DNA from: Candidatus Gastranaerophilales bacterium
GTDB taxonomy: Bacteria > Cyanobacteriota > Vampirovibrionia > Gastranaerophilales > Gastranaerophilaceae
Reading direction: 5' to 3'
Length of the DNA: 64,000 nucleotides
NCBI GenBank assembly: GCA_944324255.1
Contig: CALUVM010000005.1
Coordinates: 41,091 to 105,090 of the forward strand
The number at the start of each line of letters is the position of its first letter. Position 1 is the stretch's first letter. Position numbers and translations under genes: made by a program. The notes below the pieces were generated by a model. That model saw nothing but the letters and a program-made list of their open reading frames with translations. It was not told the DNA's origin and did no database searches. Of the stretch, positions 27,231 through 35,635 are shown piece by piece.

Positions 27231-28385
27231 TACACATTTTTCCCAGGTGAAATTTTCGGCTCTTTTAAGACCTTTTTCCCTGCACTCTTGTCTGAAATCC
27301 GAATTAAAATACATCTTTTCAAAAGCTTTTATCATTTCTTCATCATTTTCAGGAGAAACCGTGATTCCGCATTCACCTATAACTTCCGGAAGGGATGTAG
27401 TACTAGATGTTATAACAGGACACCCGCATTTCATTGCTTCCAGTACCGGAAGTCCGAAACCTTCATACAAGGAAGGATAAATAAACATCATTGCATTTGA
27501 GTAGTAACGGGGAAGCTCTTCGTCTTTTATATAGCCCGTAAGTTCGATTTTTGATTTATCAATATGTTCAAGTTCATTATTTAAAACGCCCTCAAATCTT
27601 CGCCATGTACTGCCGCCCAGTACAAGTTTTAAATCCGTTATCTTATTCCTTTCAATAAATTTGAAAAAATTTCGGATTCCATAAATAATATTTTTTCTTT
27701 TTCCCATTGTACAAAGAGAAAACACATAATTTTCATCAGCCTGAATTTCTGCCGGTTTAAAACTATCATTTACACCCAGATAAGTTGTATGAATATTTTC
27801 TTCTTTTATAAACGGGAAGTATTTCAAAACATCTTTTTTTGTATATTCAGAATTGGTTACATAATAATCATGGTTATTAAGAGTATTATAAACTTTATTA
27901 TGCCAATCTTTAGTATTTTTACTCATTCCCTTTTCAACTATTGGAATGACATCATGTATCATACGGAATCTTTTGAGTTCCGCAAGCTCAATTTCTCTTG
28001 AAGGCGGGGTAAATGGAGAAAAATACAGGTTATAGCTTACAAGCTGCGCCAAATTTTTCTTATTAACCCTATATAAGTACTTATCATAAAATCTTGCAAG
28101 AACTGTTAATCCATAACGAATAATATACGGGAACTTTCTTGAAACAAAAAGAATCCAGCCTATAAGCAGATTAACAGCGGAATGTTCTTTCAAGAGCGGT
28201 ATATCATTAAACTCTTTAACATTTTTCATAAAGAAATATCTGCGAAAATCACAAAAAAAAGTTATATCAACATTTTGCCGTTTTAATTCTTTAAAAATAT
28301 TTAACGCAACATAAAACACACCGGCTCTATGTCCGTCATCATCATTAAAATAAGATAGTTCTGTGCAATCATAAAGCAGCTTCAT
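27192..28385 (-). CDS. Glycosyltransferase family 4 (GT-B fold)
   Basis: 397-residue retaining glycosyltransferase. The C-terminal Rossmann domain shows ILGG-like VLGGSTWRRFEGVL, MMFIYPSLYEGFGLPVLEAM with the EX7E-type glutamates, and GCPVITSSTTSLPEVIGECG. The N-terminal acceptor domain is less conserved. It overlaps the upstream GT2 gene by 4 bases and the convergent RgpF-like gene by 39. No membrane segment. Sugar and acceptor unknown. Confidence 0.9.
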   Translation of the reverse strand: MKLLYDCTELSYFNDDDGHRAGVFYVALNIFKELKRQNVDITFFCDFRRYFFMKNVKEFNDIPLLKEHSAVNLLIGWILFVSRKFPYIIRYGLTVLARFYDKYLYRVNKKNLAQLVSYNLYFSPFTPPSREIELAELKRFRMIHDVIPIVEKGMSKNTKDWHNKVYNTLNNHDYYVTNSEYTKKDVLKYFPFIKEENIHTTYLGVNDSFKPAEIQADENYVFSLCTMGKRKNIIYGIRNFFKFIERNKITDLKLVLGGSTWRRFEGVLNNELEHIDKSKIELTGYIKDEELPRYYSNAMMFIYPSLYEGFGLPVLEAMKCGCPVITSSTTSLPEVIGECGITVSPENDEEMIKAFEKMYFNSDFRQECREKGLKRAENFTWEKCVSELLEFIKTKSV

Positions 28386-29221
28386 TTCTTTAGCCTCTTA
28401 ATTTTCTTTAGAACTTTAAGCCAGAAAAGATAAAGCTTATAAACAAAATTGAGAGGGAAGCTCTGAAAATGTCTGGTACAGAGTTTTAACCGGCCGTTTT
28501 CATCACCAACCGTCGAAAGATATTCTGCAAACGGATATTTCGAATAATAATAATCTCTGTTTTGCTCCAGATTAGCATCATATTCTGCCGATGTTACCGA
28601 GCCAAAGTGAAAAAAGCAGATTGTATTCACCACAAATACTCCATAACCAGAAAGAATCGCTCTGTATTTCATATCATTATCTTCAAAAAAGGCCGGTGAA
28701 TATTTTTCATCAAAATTACCTATTTTTTCAAGAACATCTGTTTTCGTCACTACGCATGAAAAAACACATTCATCAAAATTTTTTTCATACGGTTTATCAT
28801 ACTTAAAATGTTCAAAGTACTCAATATAAGTATGCTCATTTGTTAAATTATAGTTAGGATTAATATGTCTTGGAGAAACAAAGGCCGCATTTTCTTTATC
28901 AAAAACCTCTTTAATTTTTTCAAACCAGTTGGGATACAAAAGAATATCATTATTCAGAAAACCTATATATTCGCCTTCGGCAATTTCAATTCCCTGATTA
29001 TTCCCTTTTGAAAAGCCTTTATTTTCCTCATTGTAAATAATTTTAATATTATCTTTTTCAAGTCTTAAATTTTCAAGATAATCAATTGTGCCGTCGACAG
29101 ATGCATTATCTACAATAATCAATTCAAAATCACGGGTGTATCTATAAAGACTGTCTATATACTTTTTTGTATACTCAAGGTTATTAAGAGTAAGAGTTAT
29201 TATACTTAAAGTAACCGTCAT
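28382..29221 (-). CDS. Glycosyltransferase family 2
   Basis: 279-residue GT-A enzyme. TLSIITLTLNNLEYTKKYI starts the nucleotide-sugar domain, ELIIVDNASVDGT follows, and GFLNNDILLYP supplies the DxD-like metal site (NDI variant). FFEDNDMKYRAILSGY marks the catalytic ED region. A C-terminal basic, hydrophobic tail (VYKLYLFWLKVLKKIKRLKK) may touch the membrane. It overlaps the GT4 gene by 4 bases and is 3 bases from the next upstream gene. Confidence 0.9.
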   Translation of the reverse strand: MTVTLSIITLTLNNLEYTKKYIDSLYRYTRDFELIIVDNASVDGTIDYLENLRLEKDNIKIIYNEENKGFSKGNNQGIEIAEGEYIGFLNNDILLYPNWFEKIKEVFDKENAAFVSPRHINPNYNLTNEHTYIEYFEHFKYDKPYEKNFDECVFSCVVTKTDVLEKIGNFDEKYSPAFFEDNDMKYRAILSGYGVFVVNTICFFHFGSVTSAEYDANLEQNRDYYYSKYPFAEYLSTVGDENGRLKLCTRHFQSFPLNFVYKLYLFWLKVLKKIKRLKK

Positions 29222-29224
29222 AGA

Positions 29225-30379
29225 TTAATCCACCTCAAATAATGACAAGACTTCCAACTGCTCTAATTTATTTTTATAAAATTTCTTAAATGAAAGTTTA
29301 TTAATTATAGTATAAAAAATTTTCAAAGGTTTTAACAACTTATTAACATTATTAAATATTTTACTGTAATTAATAATTGTTTTAGCATATTGTACACATC
29401 TGGCTTCATATATTCTCCACTCCGGAGTATTCGGAAGCTGCAAAGATGTAGTATTCAAAAAATCCAGCAGCTTGAAAATATTATCCTTAAGATTATATCT
29501 GTTTCTGGCTATATTTTTTAGTTCTTTAATATTCCTGAATGATTGCTCATATCCCGAAAGAATCTCATTATATATCTGCTCCGCAGAAATTTTTCTATTT
29601 TCGCTTCTGCCTGAAAAGTTATAAAATTCTTCTTTATCGATATTATCCGGAGTTATGTAACCCGCCCCGCCAAAGTGATCATAATTATAAACAGGTATTC
29701 CGAGGGTTAAAGCATACTGTACTGTTTTACCAATAGTAATAACTAAATCGTAGTTTGAAAGTAGTCCAGGCGTAATCCTCAAATATTTGTAGCCTTTTCC
29801 AATAATATCAACCTGTATGTTTTTATCCTTTAAATAAACAGCGGCATTTAACAGCTCTTCCGGCAGATGATTTGAAACAATTACAATATTTTTTAATACT
29901 CCGGTCAAATTTACATCTTTCATAAAATTTAATGGTGCACTGTTTACAAATACATACGGGTTCAAATTATCGGATTCAAATATTGATTTCTGATATATTT
30001 CATTTTCTTTACTGTTTACAACAAGAGGGAAACCGTATTTACAAAGCACGCTCGGGATTTCACATTCAACGAATTTAGAAAGAGAGCCTATAGCTAATTT
30101 ATTATATTTTAGCCCTTTATTTAATAAATATGTACAAATTGGTTCATGGTAAGCAAGAACATATTCATATTCAATGTTCAGCGGTAAGTTGTCAAAAAAA
30201 TAAAGCTTCGCAAAATCTTTAACTAATTCTTTTATTTCAAAAGAAATTTCTACACCTGCTAGATATACACAATAGCCGAGCGAATTCAATTCTTTTGCTA
30301 ACTCACATATATGGACTAATGAACCATGCCATCCATAAAAATGATACCCTGTTATAAGGAAATTTTTCTTATTTTTCAT
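29225..30379 (-). CDS. Glycosyltransferase-like protein, GT-B fold
   Basis: 384 residues. GYHFYGWHGSLVHICELAKE gives the N-terminal nucleotide-binding-type loop and LLSNYDLVITIGKTVQYALT-type sequence the C-terminal donor domain; YGTPVYN-like GIPVYNYDHFGGAGYI follows. It looks like a diverged family-4 transferase. It lies inside the glycan operon, overlapping the upstream GT2-like gene by 1 base. Because key glutamates are hard to assign, catalytic competence is uncertain. Confidence 0.65.
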   Translation of the reverse strand: MKNKKNFLITGYHFYGWHGSLVHICELAKELNSLGYCVYLAGVEISFEIKELVKDFAKLYFFDNLPLNIEYEYVLAYHEPICTYLLNKGLKYNKLAIGSLSKFVECEIPSVLCKYGFPLVVNSKENEIYQKSIFESDNLNPYVFVNSAPLNFMKDVNLTGVLKNIVIVSNHLPEELLNAAVYLKDKNIQVDIIGKGYKYLRITPGLLSNYDLVITIGKTVQYALTLGIPVYNYDHFGGAGYITPDNIDKEEFYNFSGRSENRKISAEQIYNEILSGYEQSFRNIKELKNIARNRYNLKDNIFKLLDFLNTTSLQLPNTPEWRIYEARCVQYAKTIINYSKIFNNVNKLLKPLKIFYTIINKLSFKKFYKNKLEQLEVLSLFEVD

Positions 30380-31269
30380 TATTTATCCCTGCCTGCAAGT
30401 TTTAATAAAACATTATTTGAGTAGAATTTCAAGAGGGAATTCAACTGCTCATCATTCTTACCGTCTTTATTTTTAGAATACAGGGTTCTGCCCCACAATT
30501 GTCGGAATAAATTGGTACTTATAAGAGTTTTATAATGATTTTTGACGACACGGATTTTCCTGTTATGAACCAGTGCCATTACCCAGAACCATATATCATC
30601 AGCATAAGGGCAATATTTCAAGAATACATCCTCTCTTAAGACTTCCTTTGAAAAGCATTTCGGCGGATATAACACCCCTCCGACACCAGTTAAGAAATTA
30701 TCAAATCTTGCAGTTTCCTCATTTACATGCTTTGCCCATTTTTCATACGGATATAATTGATTATCTTTTAGTTTAACCCTGTGCACTCTATGACAGTGAA
30801 TATCTTCCGGATTTGAAATATATGATAAATACAGATACTTAAGCCAATTCTTAGGATAATATATATCGTCATCCGCCGTTACAATAATTGCATCAGGGAA
30901 TTCTTTAAAAGCATATATTGATTTTGTATACGAACCTATATCCTTTACAAATTTTATTTCCAGTCCGTTTTTAATAAATCTGGTAATTTCATATGGCAAA
31001 GTCGATAAATCATCCCCTTTATCGTCAAGCCACAGAATTATTCTGTCGGGGCACAAGGTTTGATTAAGCAATGAATATATAGTCTTGGGCAAATCATCAA
31101 ACCTTTCCTCATAAGATGTAAGACTAACGATAAGAGGAGTTTCCCGCTTAACAGAATTAACGCCTTTCCAATTACCGATAGAATTTATCTGTAAACCTAG
31201 AAACGGATTAAAAATTCCTCTCATATGAAAATTATAGTTAAATATTCTGCTTAATACGGATTTAGTCAT
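30379..31269 (-). CDS. Glycosyltransferase, GT-A fold, DDD motif
   Basis: 296 residues. PLIVSLTSYEERFDDLPKTI opens the fold, FPDAIIVTADDDIYYPKNWL contains the DxD metal-binding triad of aspartates, and GVGGVLYPPKCF and CPYADDIWFWVMAL are conserved in a group of uncharacterised polysaccharide glycosyltransferases. It overlaps the nucleotidyltransferase gene by 4 bases, so the glycan cluster is transcribed as an extension of that unit. Donor and acceptor unknown. Confidence 0.8.
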   Translation of the reverse strand: MTKSVLSRIFNYNFHMRGIFNPFLGLQINSIGNWKGVNSVKRETPLIVSLTSYEERFDDLPKTIYSLLNQTLCPDRIILWLDDKGDDLSTLPYEITRFIKNGLEIKFVKDIGSYTKSIYAFKEFPDAIIVTADDDIYYPKNWLKYLYLSYISNPEDIHCHRVHRVKLKDNQLYPYEKWAKHVNEETARFDNFLTGVGGVLYPPKCFSKEVLREDVFLKYCPYADDIWFWVMALVHNRKIRVVKNHYKTLISTNLFRQLWGRTLYSKNKDGKNDEQLNSLLKFYSNNVLLKLAGRDK

Positions 31270-32348
31270 AGATACTTATTTTTTATAAGAGCCAACTCTT
31301 CTTCTTTTGATAATTTTGGATTCTTAAACTTTTCTTCCGTTATAAATTCAAAAATTTCTTTAAAAAGTTTTCCTTGTTCTATCCCTAAGTTTATCAAATC
31401 ATTTCCGTTGACTAACGGTTTTATACTTCTTAGACTTTTAAGATAATGATACGCTAAATCATATTCTCTTACAAGTCCATAAATAATAACACTTTCAATC
31501 GGAGATTCAGAAAAAAGCCTATATAGATTCCATTCTGAACTAATGTTAGCACGTTTTAACTTTTTTACCCATTCAATTATATCTGATTCCTCTTTCGTTA
31601 AATCAAAATTGGATAAATCAAATAAACCGGCATATACTATCCAGCAAATACAGGGCTTAACAAGATTTATCAGATTTTCGGCAGAGCCTTTAATCTCCGG
31701 TATATCTTGATTTTTCCCCAGTAGTTTATAAATCCCGCTGCGTATAAATTCACGGAGAAGCTTATCACTATTAAGATTAAAGGTTTCTTTAATCTCTTTT
31801 TTTATTCTATGATAGCTCATATCATAATTTATATTTCCCAAACACTCTTCCTGTAAGGTTTTTGTACAATCATCAAGTCCAAACCCGAATCTTGCCGAAA
31901 ACTTTAGGGCACGAATAATTCTTGAAGGGTCGTCAATAAAACTGTTTTGATGCAAAACTCTAAGCTTTTTAGACTTCAAATCATCTTTGGAGTTAAAATA
32001 ATCAACTATTTCACCGGTAAGCGTATTCTTTGCCATAGCGTTAACCGTAAAATCTCTTCTTTTAAGATCATCTTTAAGAGGACAGCCAATTTTATCCACA
32101 ACAGGAAGATGCCCCGCTTGAGGATAGGTTTCGGTTCTGGTTGAAGCTATATCAATTTCCTGCCCTTCATATAAAACTCTAACAGTTCCGAAATCGGGAT
32201 TTTCTTTTACGATATTTAGTCCGCTATTTTTAGCAAACTCTATAGCATTCCCTTCATAACAAAAATCTATATCAAGACTCGGCAGCCCGAGAATTTCATC
32301 CCTGACTACTCCGCCAACGTAATAAAGATTTTCGTCTTTTAAATTCAT
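31266..32348 (-). CDS. tRNA nucleotidyltransferase / poly(A) polymerase family protein
   Basis: 360-residue class II nucleotidyltransferase, most likely the enzyme that adds CCA (or part of it) to tRNA 3' ends. GGVVRDEILGLPSLDIDFCY contains the metal-binding DxD, DLKRRDFTVNAMA and IDDPSRIIRALKFSARFGF are the nucleobase-recognition blocks. The C-terminal body is short and lacks an HD domain. The tRNA-Cys in this window has no encoded CCA, so such an enzyme is needed. It could be a full CCA enzyme or only a C- or A-adding one. Confidence 0.85.
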   Translation of the reverse strand: MNLKDENLYYVGGVVRDEILGLPSLDIDFCYEGNAIEFAKNSGLNIVKENPDFGTVRVLYEGQEIDIASTRTETYPQAGHLPVVDKIGCPLKDDLKRRDFTVNAMAKNTLTGEIVDYFNSKDDLKSKKLRVLHQNSFIDDPSRIIRALKFSARFGFGLDDCTKTLQEECLGNINYDMSYHRIKKEIKETFNLNSDKLLREFIRSGIYKLLGKNQDIPEIKGSAENLINLVKPCICWIVYAGLFDLSNFDLTKEESDIIEWVKKLKRANISSEWNLYRLFSESPIESVIIYGLVREYDLAYHYLKSLRSIKPLVNGNDLINLGIEQGKLFKEIFEFITEEKFKNPKLSKEEELALIKNKYL

Positions 32349-32350
32349 TC

Positions 32351-33388
32351 TTATCCCTGAGATTTTTTATTAGCAATCAATGAGCTTACAAAGGCTGCAA
32401 CAATAATGATTAAGCCCAGAAGCCCGGTGATAACTTCCGGAACTGTTCTTATAGTAGACACAAACATTAATACGGCAAGGACTCCGATAGCCCAGTGTGC
32501 ACCGTGTTCTAAGTATGGAAAATGATTTAATGTTTTCTTGTCTACAAGCATTATAGTAAGAGATCTTACAAACATCGCCCCGATAAACAGCCCTATTGTA
32601 ATAATTAAAATATCCTTACTTAATGCAAATGCACCAAGAACACCGTCAAGCGAGAAAGATGCGTCAATAAGTTCCAGATACATGAATCCCACCAGACCTG
32701 AACACTTTACGGTATCGGCACAAAGTCTGGCTCTTTCTTCCTGTCGTCTTTCAAGCCATTCTGCAAGTCCGTCAATTACTAAATATGTTATTATACCGGA
32801 AATTCCGGACATAAGCACACTTTGCCTAACTCCAGCCGGAAGCTCAAATAATACTATTCCTATAGCCGCTAGAGTTACAATAGAACAAATACCTTTAACT
32901 CTGGATAGATTCTGCATAGGAACTTCTAAAAAAGATATCCAGTGTACATCTTTCTTTTGTTCCGTAAAATAATCCATAAAAAGCATAAGAAGAAATGCCC
33001 CGCCAAATGAAACAATCGGTGCATGTGTTAATTCAAGATAATGCGCATATTGATGAACATCATTCAATGCCATATTAAGAACAGTAAGTATATTCAATTT
33101 CGCAAATATTGCAACTACTGCCAGCGGGAATAAGAATCTCATACCAAATACAGCAATCAATATCCCCCAGGTTATAAAACGATGACGCCATTTTTCTGAC
33201 ATATGCTCAAGTTTCATAGCATTAACTACAGCATTATCAAAAGATAAACTTATCTCAAGAAGAGCAAGCACCATAGCTATAAAAATACAAGCAAGCCCCG
33301 TTCCGTTATGAACGTGTTCTCCCCAGAAATAAGCCGCCGTTAAACCAAATATAGTTACTATATAAGAACCTAAGAAATAATGCAGCAT
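32351..33388 (-). CDS. DUF475 / TerC-like membrane protein
   Basis: 345 residues with about nine helices, a paralogue of TerC family integral membrane proteins. ALLEISLSFDNAVVNAMKL carries the conserved acidic/Asn residues in a helix; ELIDASFSLDGVLGAFALS repeats the motif in the second half, revealing internal symmetry. TerC-type proteins have been linked to metal (Mn2+) export or secreted-enzyme metalation. It ends 2 bases before the nucleotidyltransferase start. AGGAGATTTTT precedes the ATG. Confidence 0.88.
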   Translation of the reverse strand: MLHYFLGSYIVTIFGLTAAYFWGEHVHNGTGLACIFIAMVLALLEISLSFDNAVVNAMKLEHMSEKWRHRFITWGILIAVFGMRFLFPLAVVAIFAKLNILTVLNMALNDVHQYAHYLELTHAPIVSFGGAFLLMLFMDYFTEQKKDVHWISFLEVPMQNLSRVKGICSIVTLAAIGIVLFELPAGVRQSVLMSGISGIITYLVIDGLAEWLERRQEERARLCADTVKCSGLVGFMYLELIDASFSLDGVLGAFALSKDILIITIGLFIGAMFVRSLTIMLVDKKTLNHFPYLEHGAHWAIGVLAVLMFVSTIRTVPEVITGLLGLIIIVAAFVSSLIANKKSQG

Positions 33389-33491
33389 AAAAATCTCCTT
33401 CTACTTTTTTACTTTATTATAATATAAAAGGATTGAAAAATATAAATTCATTTGATATACTAAGTTTGAATTAATAAATAGGAGTCACACT

Positions 33492-34202
33492 ATGTTTAAA
33501 AGATTAATGGCACTTCTTTCATTAATTTCGTTAATGGGACTTAATACAATCCCTGCGATTGCAGAAACATGCTCCGTAGAACACTTAGATGTACATAAAA
33601 AAGCCCCTTGCAACGAAGTAAAAATTACTAATGTAAGAAGAACTGTAGAAAAAGGTAACGTATTGGAATTCGCATTTGATGAAAAATTCTTCTCAAAATG
33701 CCACCAGGCAGGAGAGCTTATTCATTTTGTAGTTCCACAGGCTCTTTATACCTGTGAAGGTACAATGATTTTACCTTGCGGTACTAAAATTGTTGCAGAG
33801 ATTACAAATATTGAAAAACCTAAAATGTTCAACAAGAATGCCAGAGTTAATCTGTTGTTTAAGCAAATAGTCTTACCGGACAATACTTGTATTGATATCA
33901 AAGCAAGACCGTTTACTAAAGACGGAAAACTTAAAGAAGGTCCTTGGACAACAACAGGCAAGTTGTTCTTATCAACACTTACTCTCGGTATAGTAGGTGC
34001 AGGTGCAGGTGTAGGTTTTGCATTTATTCCAAACCCTGCTAAACTGGGTGCAGGTTTTGCAATCGGTATTCCGGTAGGTTGCGGCGTTGGTTTAATTGTA
34101 GGTTTAATAACCCCTGGCTGCCACTACAAAGCTAAGAAAGGTGAACGTGTATACGCAATCTTAATAGATGAATTCAGCGTATGCGCAGCTGATGCCAAGT
34201 AA
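33492..34202 (+). CDS. Secreted Cys-rich protein with glycine-zipper C-terminus
   Basis: 236 residues. Signal peptide: FKRLMALLSLISLMGLN then cleavage near PAIAE (about residue 25). The mature part has nine cysteines, including KAPCNEV, KCHQ, YTCEG and LPCG, suggesting disulfides. Residues about 160-215 are Gly/Ala-rich hydrophobic (GAGAGVGFAF, GIPVGCGVGLIVGLI), resembling glycine-zipper membrane inserts. Unknown family; envelope location likely. It has its own terminator and strong AGGAGTCAC site. Confidence 0.7.
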   Translation: MFKRLMALLSLISLMGLNTIPAIAETCSVEHLDVHKKAPCNEVKITNVRRTVEKGNVLEFAFDEKFFSKCHQAGELIHFVVPQALYTCEGTMILPCGTKIVAEITNIEKPKMFNKNARVNLLFKQIVLPDNTCIDIKARPFTKDGKLKEGPWTTTGKLFLSTLTLGIVGAGAGVGFAFIPNPAKLGAGFAIGIPVGCGVGLIVGLITPGCHYKAKKGERVYAILIDEFSVCAADAK

Positions 34203-34216
34203 AGCTAAAAAGCATA

Positions 34217-34249
34217 GAAAAAAGGACTCAATTTCTTGAGTCCTTTTTT
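34217..34249. terminator. Bidirectional intrinsic terminator
   Basis: AAAAAGGACTCAA and TTGAGTCCTTTTTTT pair around a TTTC loop, with T-runs on both strands. It lies between the convergent secreted-protein gene and the synthase gene, and can serve both. Confidence 0.9.
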
Positions 34250-34261
34250 TCTACCTGAATT

Positions 34262-35569
34262 CTAAACAATCTTATTATTATGAATTGCCATATCTCTTTC
34301 GTTCAACCTCTTTTCAAGCTCACCTGACGGTTCATAAAACGGAGATACAGTCATTACTTTTGCAGCTATATCAGGATAATGATATATAAACCGTAATTCA
34401 CTTTCTGTTAAAGGTTTCTGGGTATGAACGTTGGCATAACGTGCAAGCTCAAGAATATTTCTTGCTTCATTTTCATCTTTGAATTCAATTTCAAGCTTGT
34501 TATATACATTACGGAAACCCTTAATACCGCCATATTCTCCTGTAGTAATCATTCTTCCGGTTTCAATAATTTCCGGTTCGCCCCTGCCGAGCTCTTCAAA
34601 ATCATACAGCTCATAATTTCTTCTGTCTTTTAGCGCACCATCAGCATGAATACCTGATTCATGTGCAAACGCATTATCACCTACAGCCGGCTGGTTTATC
34701 GGAATAGGAAGCCCGAAAGCATAAGCTGTATATTTTGCAAGTTTCCATGCTTTTGAAAGATCAATATTTTCATCAATTTTATAGTTATCTTTAAAACCTG
34801 CCGATTTTAAACAAGCAAGCAGACAGGAAACGAGATCTGCATTTCCGGCTCTTTCTCCCATACCGTTTATTGCAGTATTAATATATGCATCTACGCCGGC
34901 ATCGACTGCTGCTCTTGCGCCCATTACAGAACAGGCAACCGCCATACCTAAATCATTATGATAATGCAGTTCAATTGGCATTCCTGTTTCTTTTGCAAGA
35001 TAATAAATTCTGTCATACGCTGTCTTAGGATCTTCATAGCCCAATGTATCGCAGTATCTGAAACGATCTGCACCTAACTTTTTAACCTCACGGGCTAATT
35101 TTACAAGATACTCTATATCGCTTCTTGAAGCATCTTCAGCGTTAACGCCTATAATTTCCGCATGCTTTGATACAGCGCATTCTACGGCTTCGCAGGTCAT
35201 TTTTAAAATATCTTCTTTGGTCTTTTTGCCTAAATATTTCCCATGAATCATCTGGTCAGAAGTAGACTGTGAAAGGTTACAATTTTTTAAGTGCGGGCAA
35301 TTGGAAAACGATTTTTCAACATCATCAGCTATAGCCCTCATCCAGCCTGATAATTTAGTACGTTTTATAACCCCTCTTCTGACGAGCTCCAGATTAGCAT
35401 TAAGATAATTTAATTCGTGCATTGTAGTCGGGAATCCAAACTCAGACTGCGTAATTCCCATATCATTCAGCATAAGATTAATCATTGTTTTTTGAAGCTT
35501 TGCAAGCCCTAATCTTGAAGTCTGAACCCCGTCCCTGTTCGTAACATCTACAAAATAAATCTTTGGCAT
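34262..35569 (-). CDS. Homocitrate / 2-isopropylmalate synthase-family enzyme
   Basis: 435-residue DRE-TIM metallolyase that condenses acetyl-CoA with a 2-oxo acid. VDVTNRDGVQTSRLGL is the N-terminal RD(G/T)xQ site. ELHYHNDLGMAVACS provides the metal-binding HxH. The N-terminal form matches a homocitrate-synthase-like clade common in clostridia; the LeuA-type regulatory C-terminal domain is absent. With the leuC-type gene it could serve leucine synthesis, or citramalate/homocitrate formation; the 2-oxo acid is not determined. A perfect dyad overlaps its promoter. GGAGGATAAT precedes the ATG. Confidence 0.85.
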   Translation of the reverse strand: MPKIYFVDVTNRDGVQTSRLGLAKLQKTMINLMLNDMGITQSEFGFPTTMHELNYLNANLELVRRGVIKRTKLSGWMRAIADDVEKSFSNCPHLKNCNLSQSTSDQMIHGKYLGKKTKEDILKMTCEAVECAVSKHAEIIGVNAEDASRSDIEYLVKLAREVKKLGADRFRYCDTLGYEDPKTAYDRIYYLAKETGMPIELHYHNDLGMAVACSVMGARAAVDAGVDAYINTAINGMGERAGNADLVSCLLACLKSAGFKDNYKIDENIDLSKAWKLAKYTAYAFGLPIPINQPAVGDNAFAHESGIHADGALKDRRNYELYDFEELGRGEPEIIETGRMITTGEYGGIKGFRNVYNKLEIEFKDENEARNILELARYANVHTQKPLTESELRFIYHYPDIAAKVMTVSPFYEPSGELEKRLNERDMAIHNNKIV

Positions 35570-35584
35570 AAATTATCCTCCGCC

Positions 35585-35603
35585 TTGTAGATGTATTCTA
35601 CAA
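35585..35603. promoter_or_regulatory. Perfect 7-5-7 palindrome covering the -10 of the synthase gene
   Basis: TTGTAGA-TGTAT-TCTACAA is symmetrical with no mismatch. On the minus strand it includes the -10 TAGAAT (35600-35595), 15 bases before the ribosome site. A bound repressor would block RNA polymerase. Confidence 0.5.
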
Positions 35604-35623
35604 TATATTTTTCAACCCTGCAA
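35595..35623 (-). promoter_or_regulatory. Promoter of the synthase gene
   Basis: TTGCAG (35623-35618) and TAGAAT (35600-35595) separated by 17 bases, minus strand. Transcription would start near 35588, giving a leader of about 20 nt that begins inside the palindrome. Confidence 0.55.
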
Positions 35624-35635
35624 GTAAAGATTTTA

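Noticed and set aside
32092..32100. Perfect TTATCCACA DnaA-box match
   Set aside because: Single copy inside the nucleotidyltransferase coding sequence; no cluster or AT-rich unwinding element. Not an origin.
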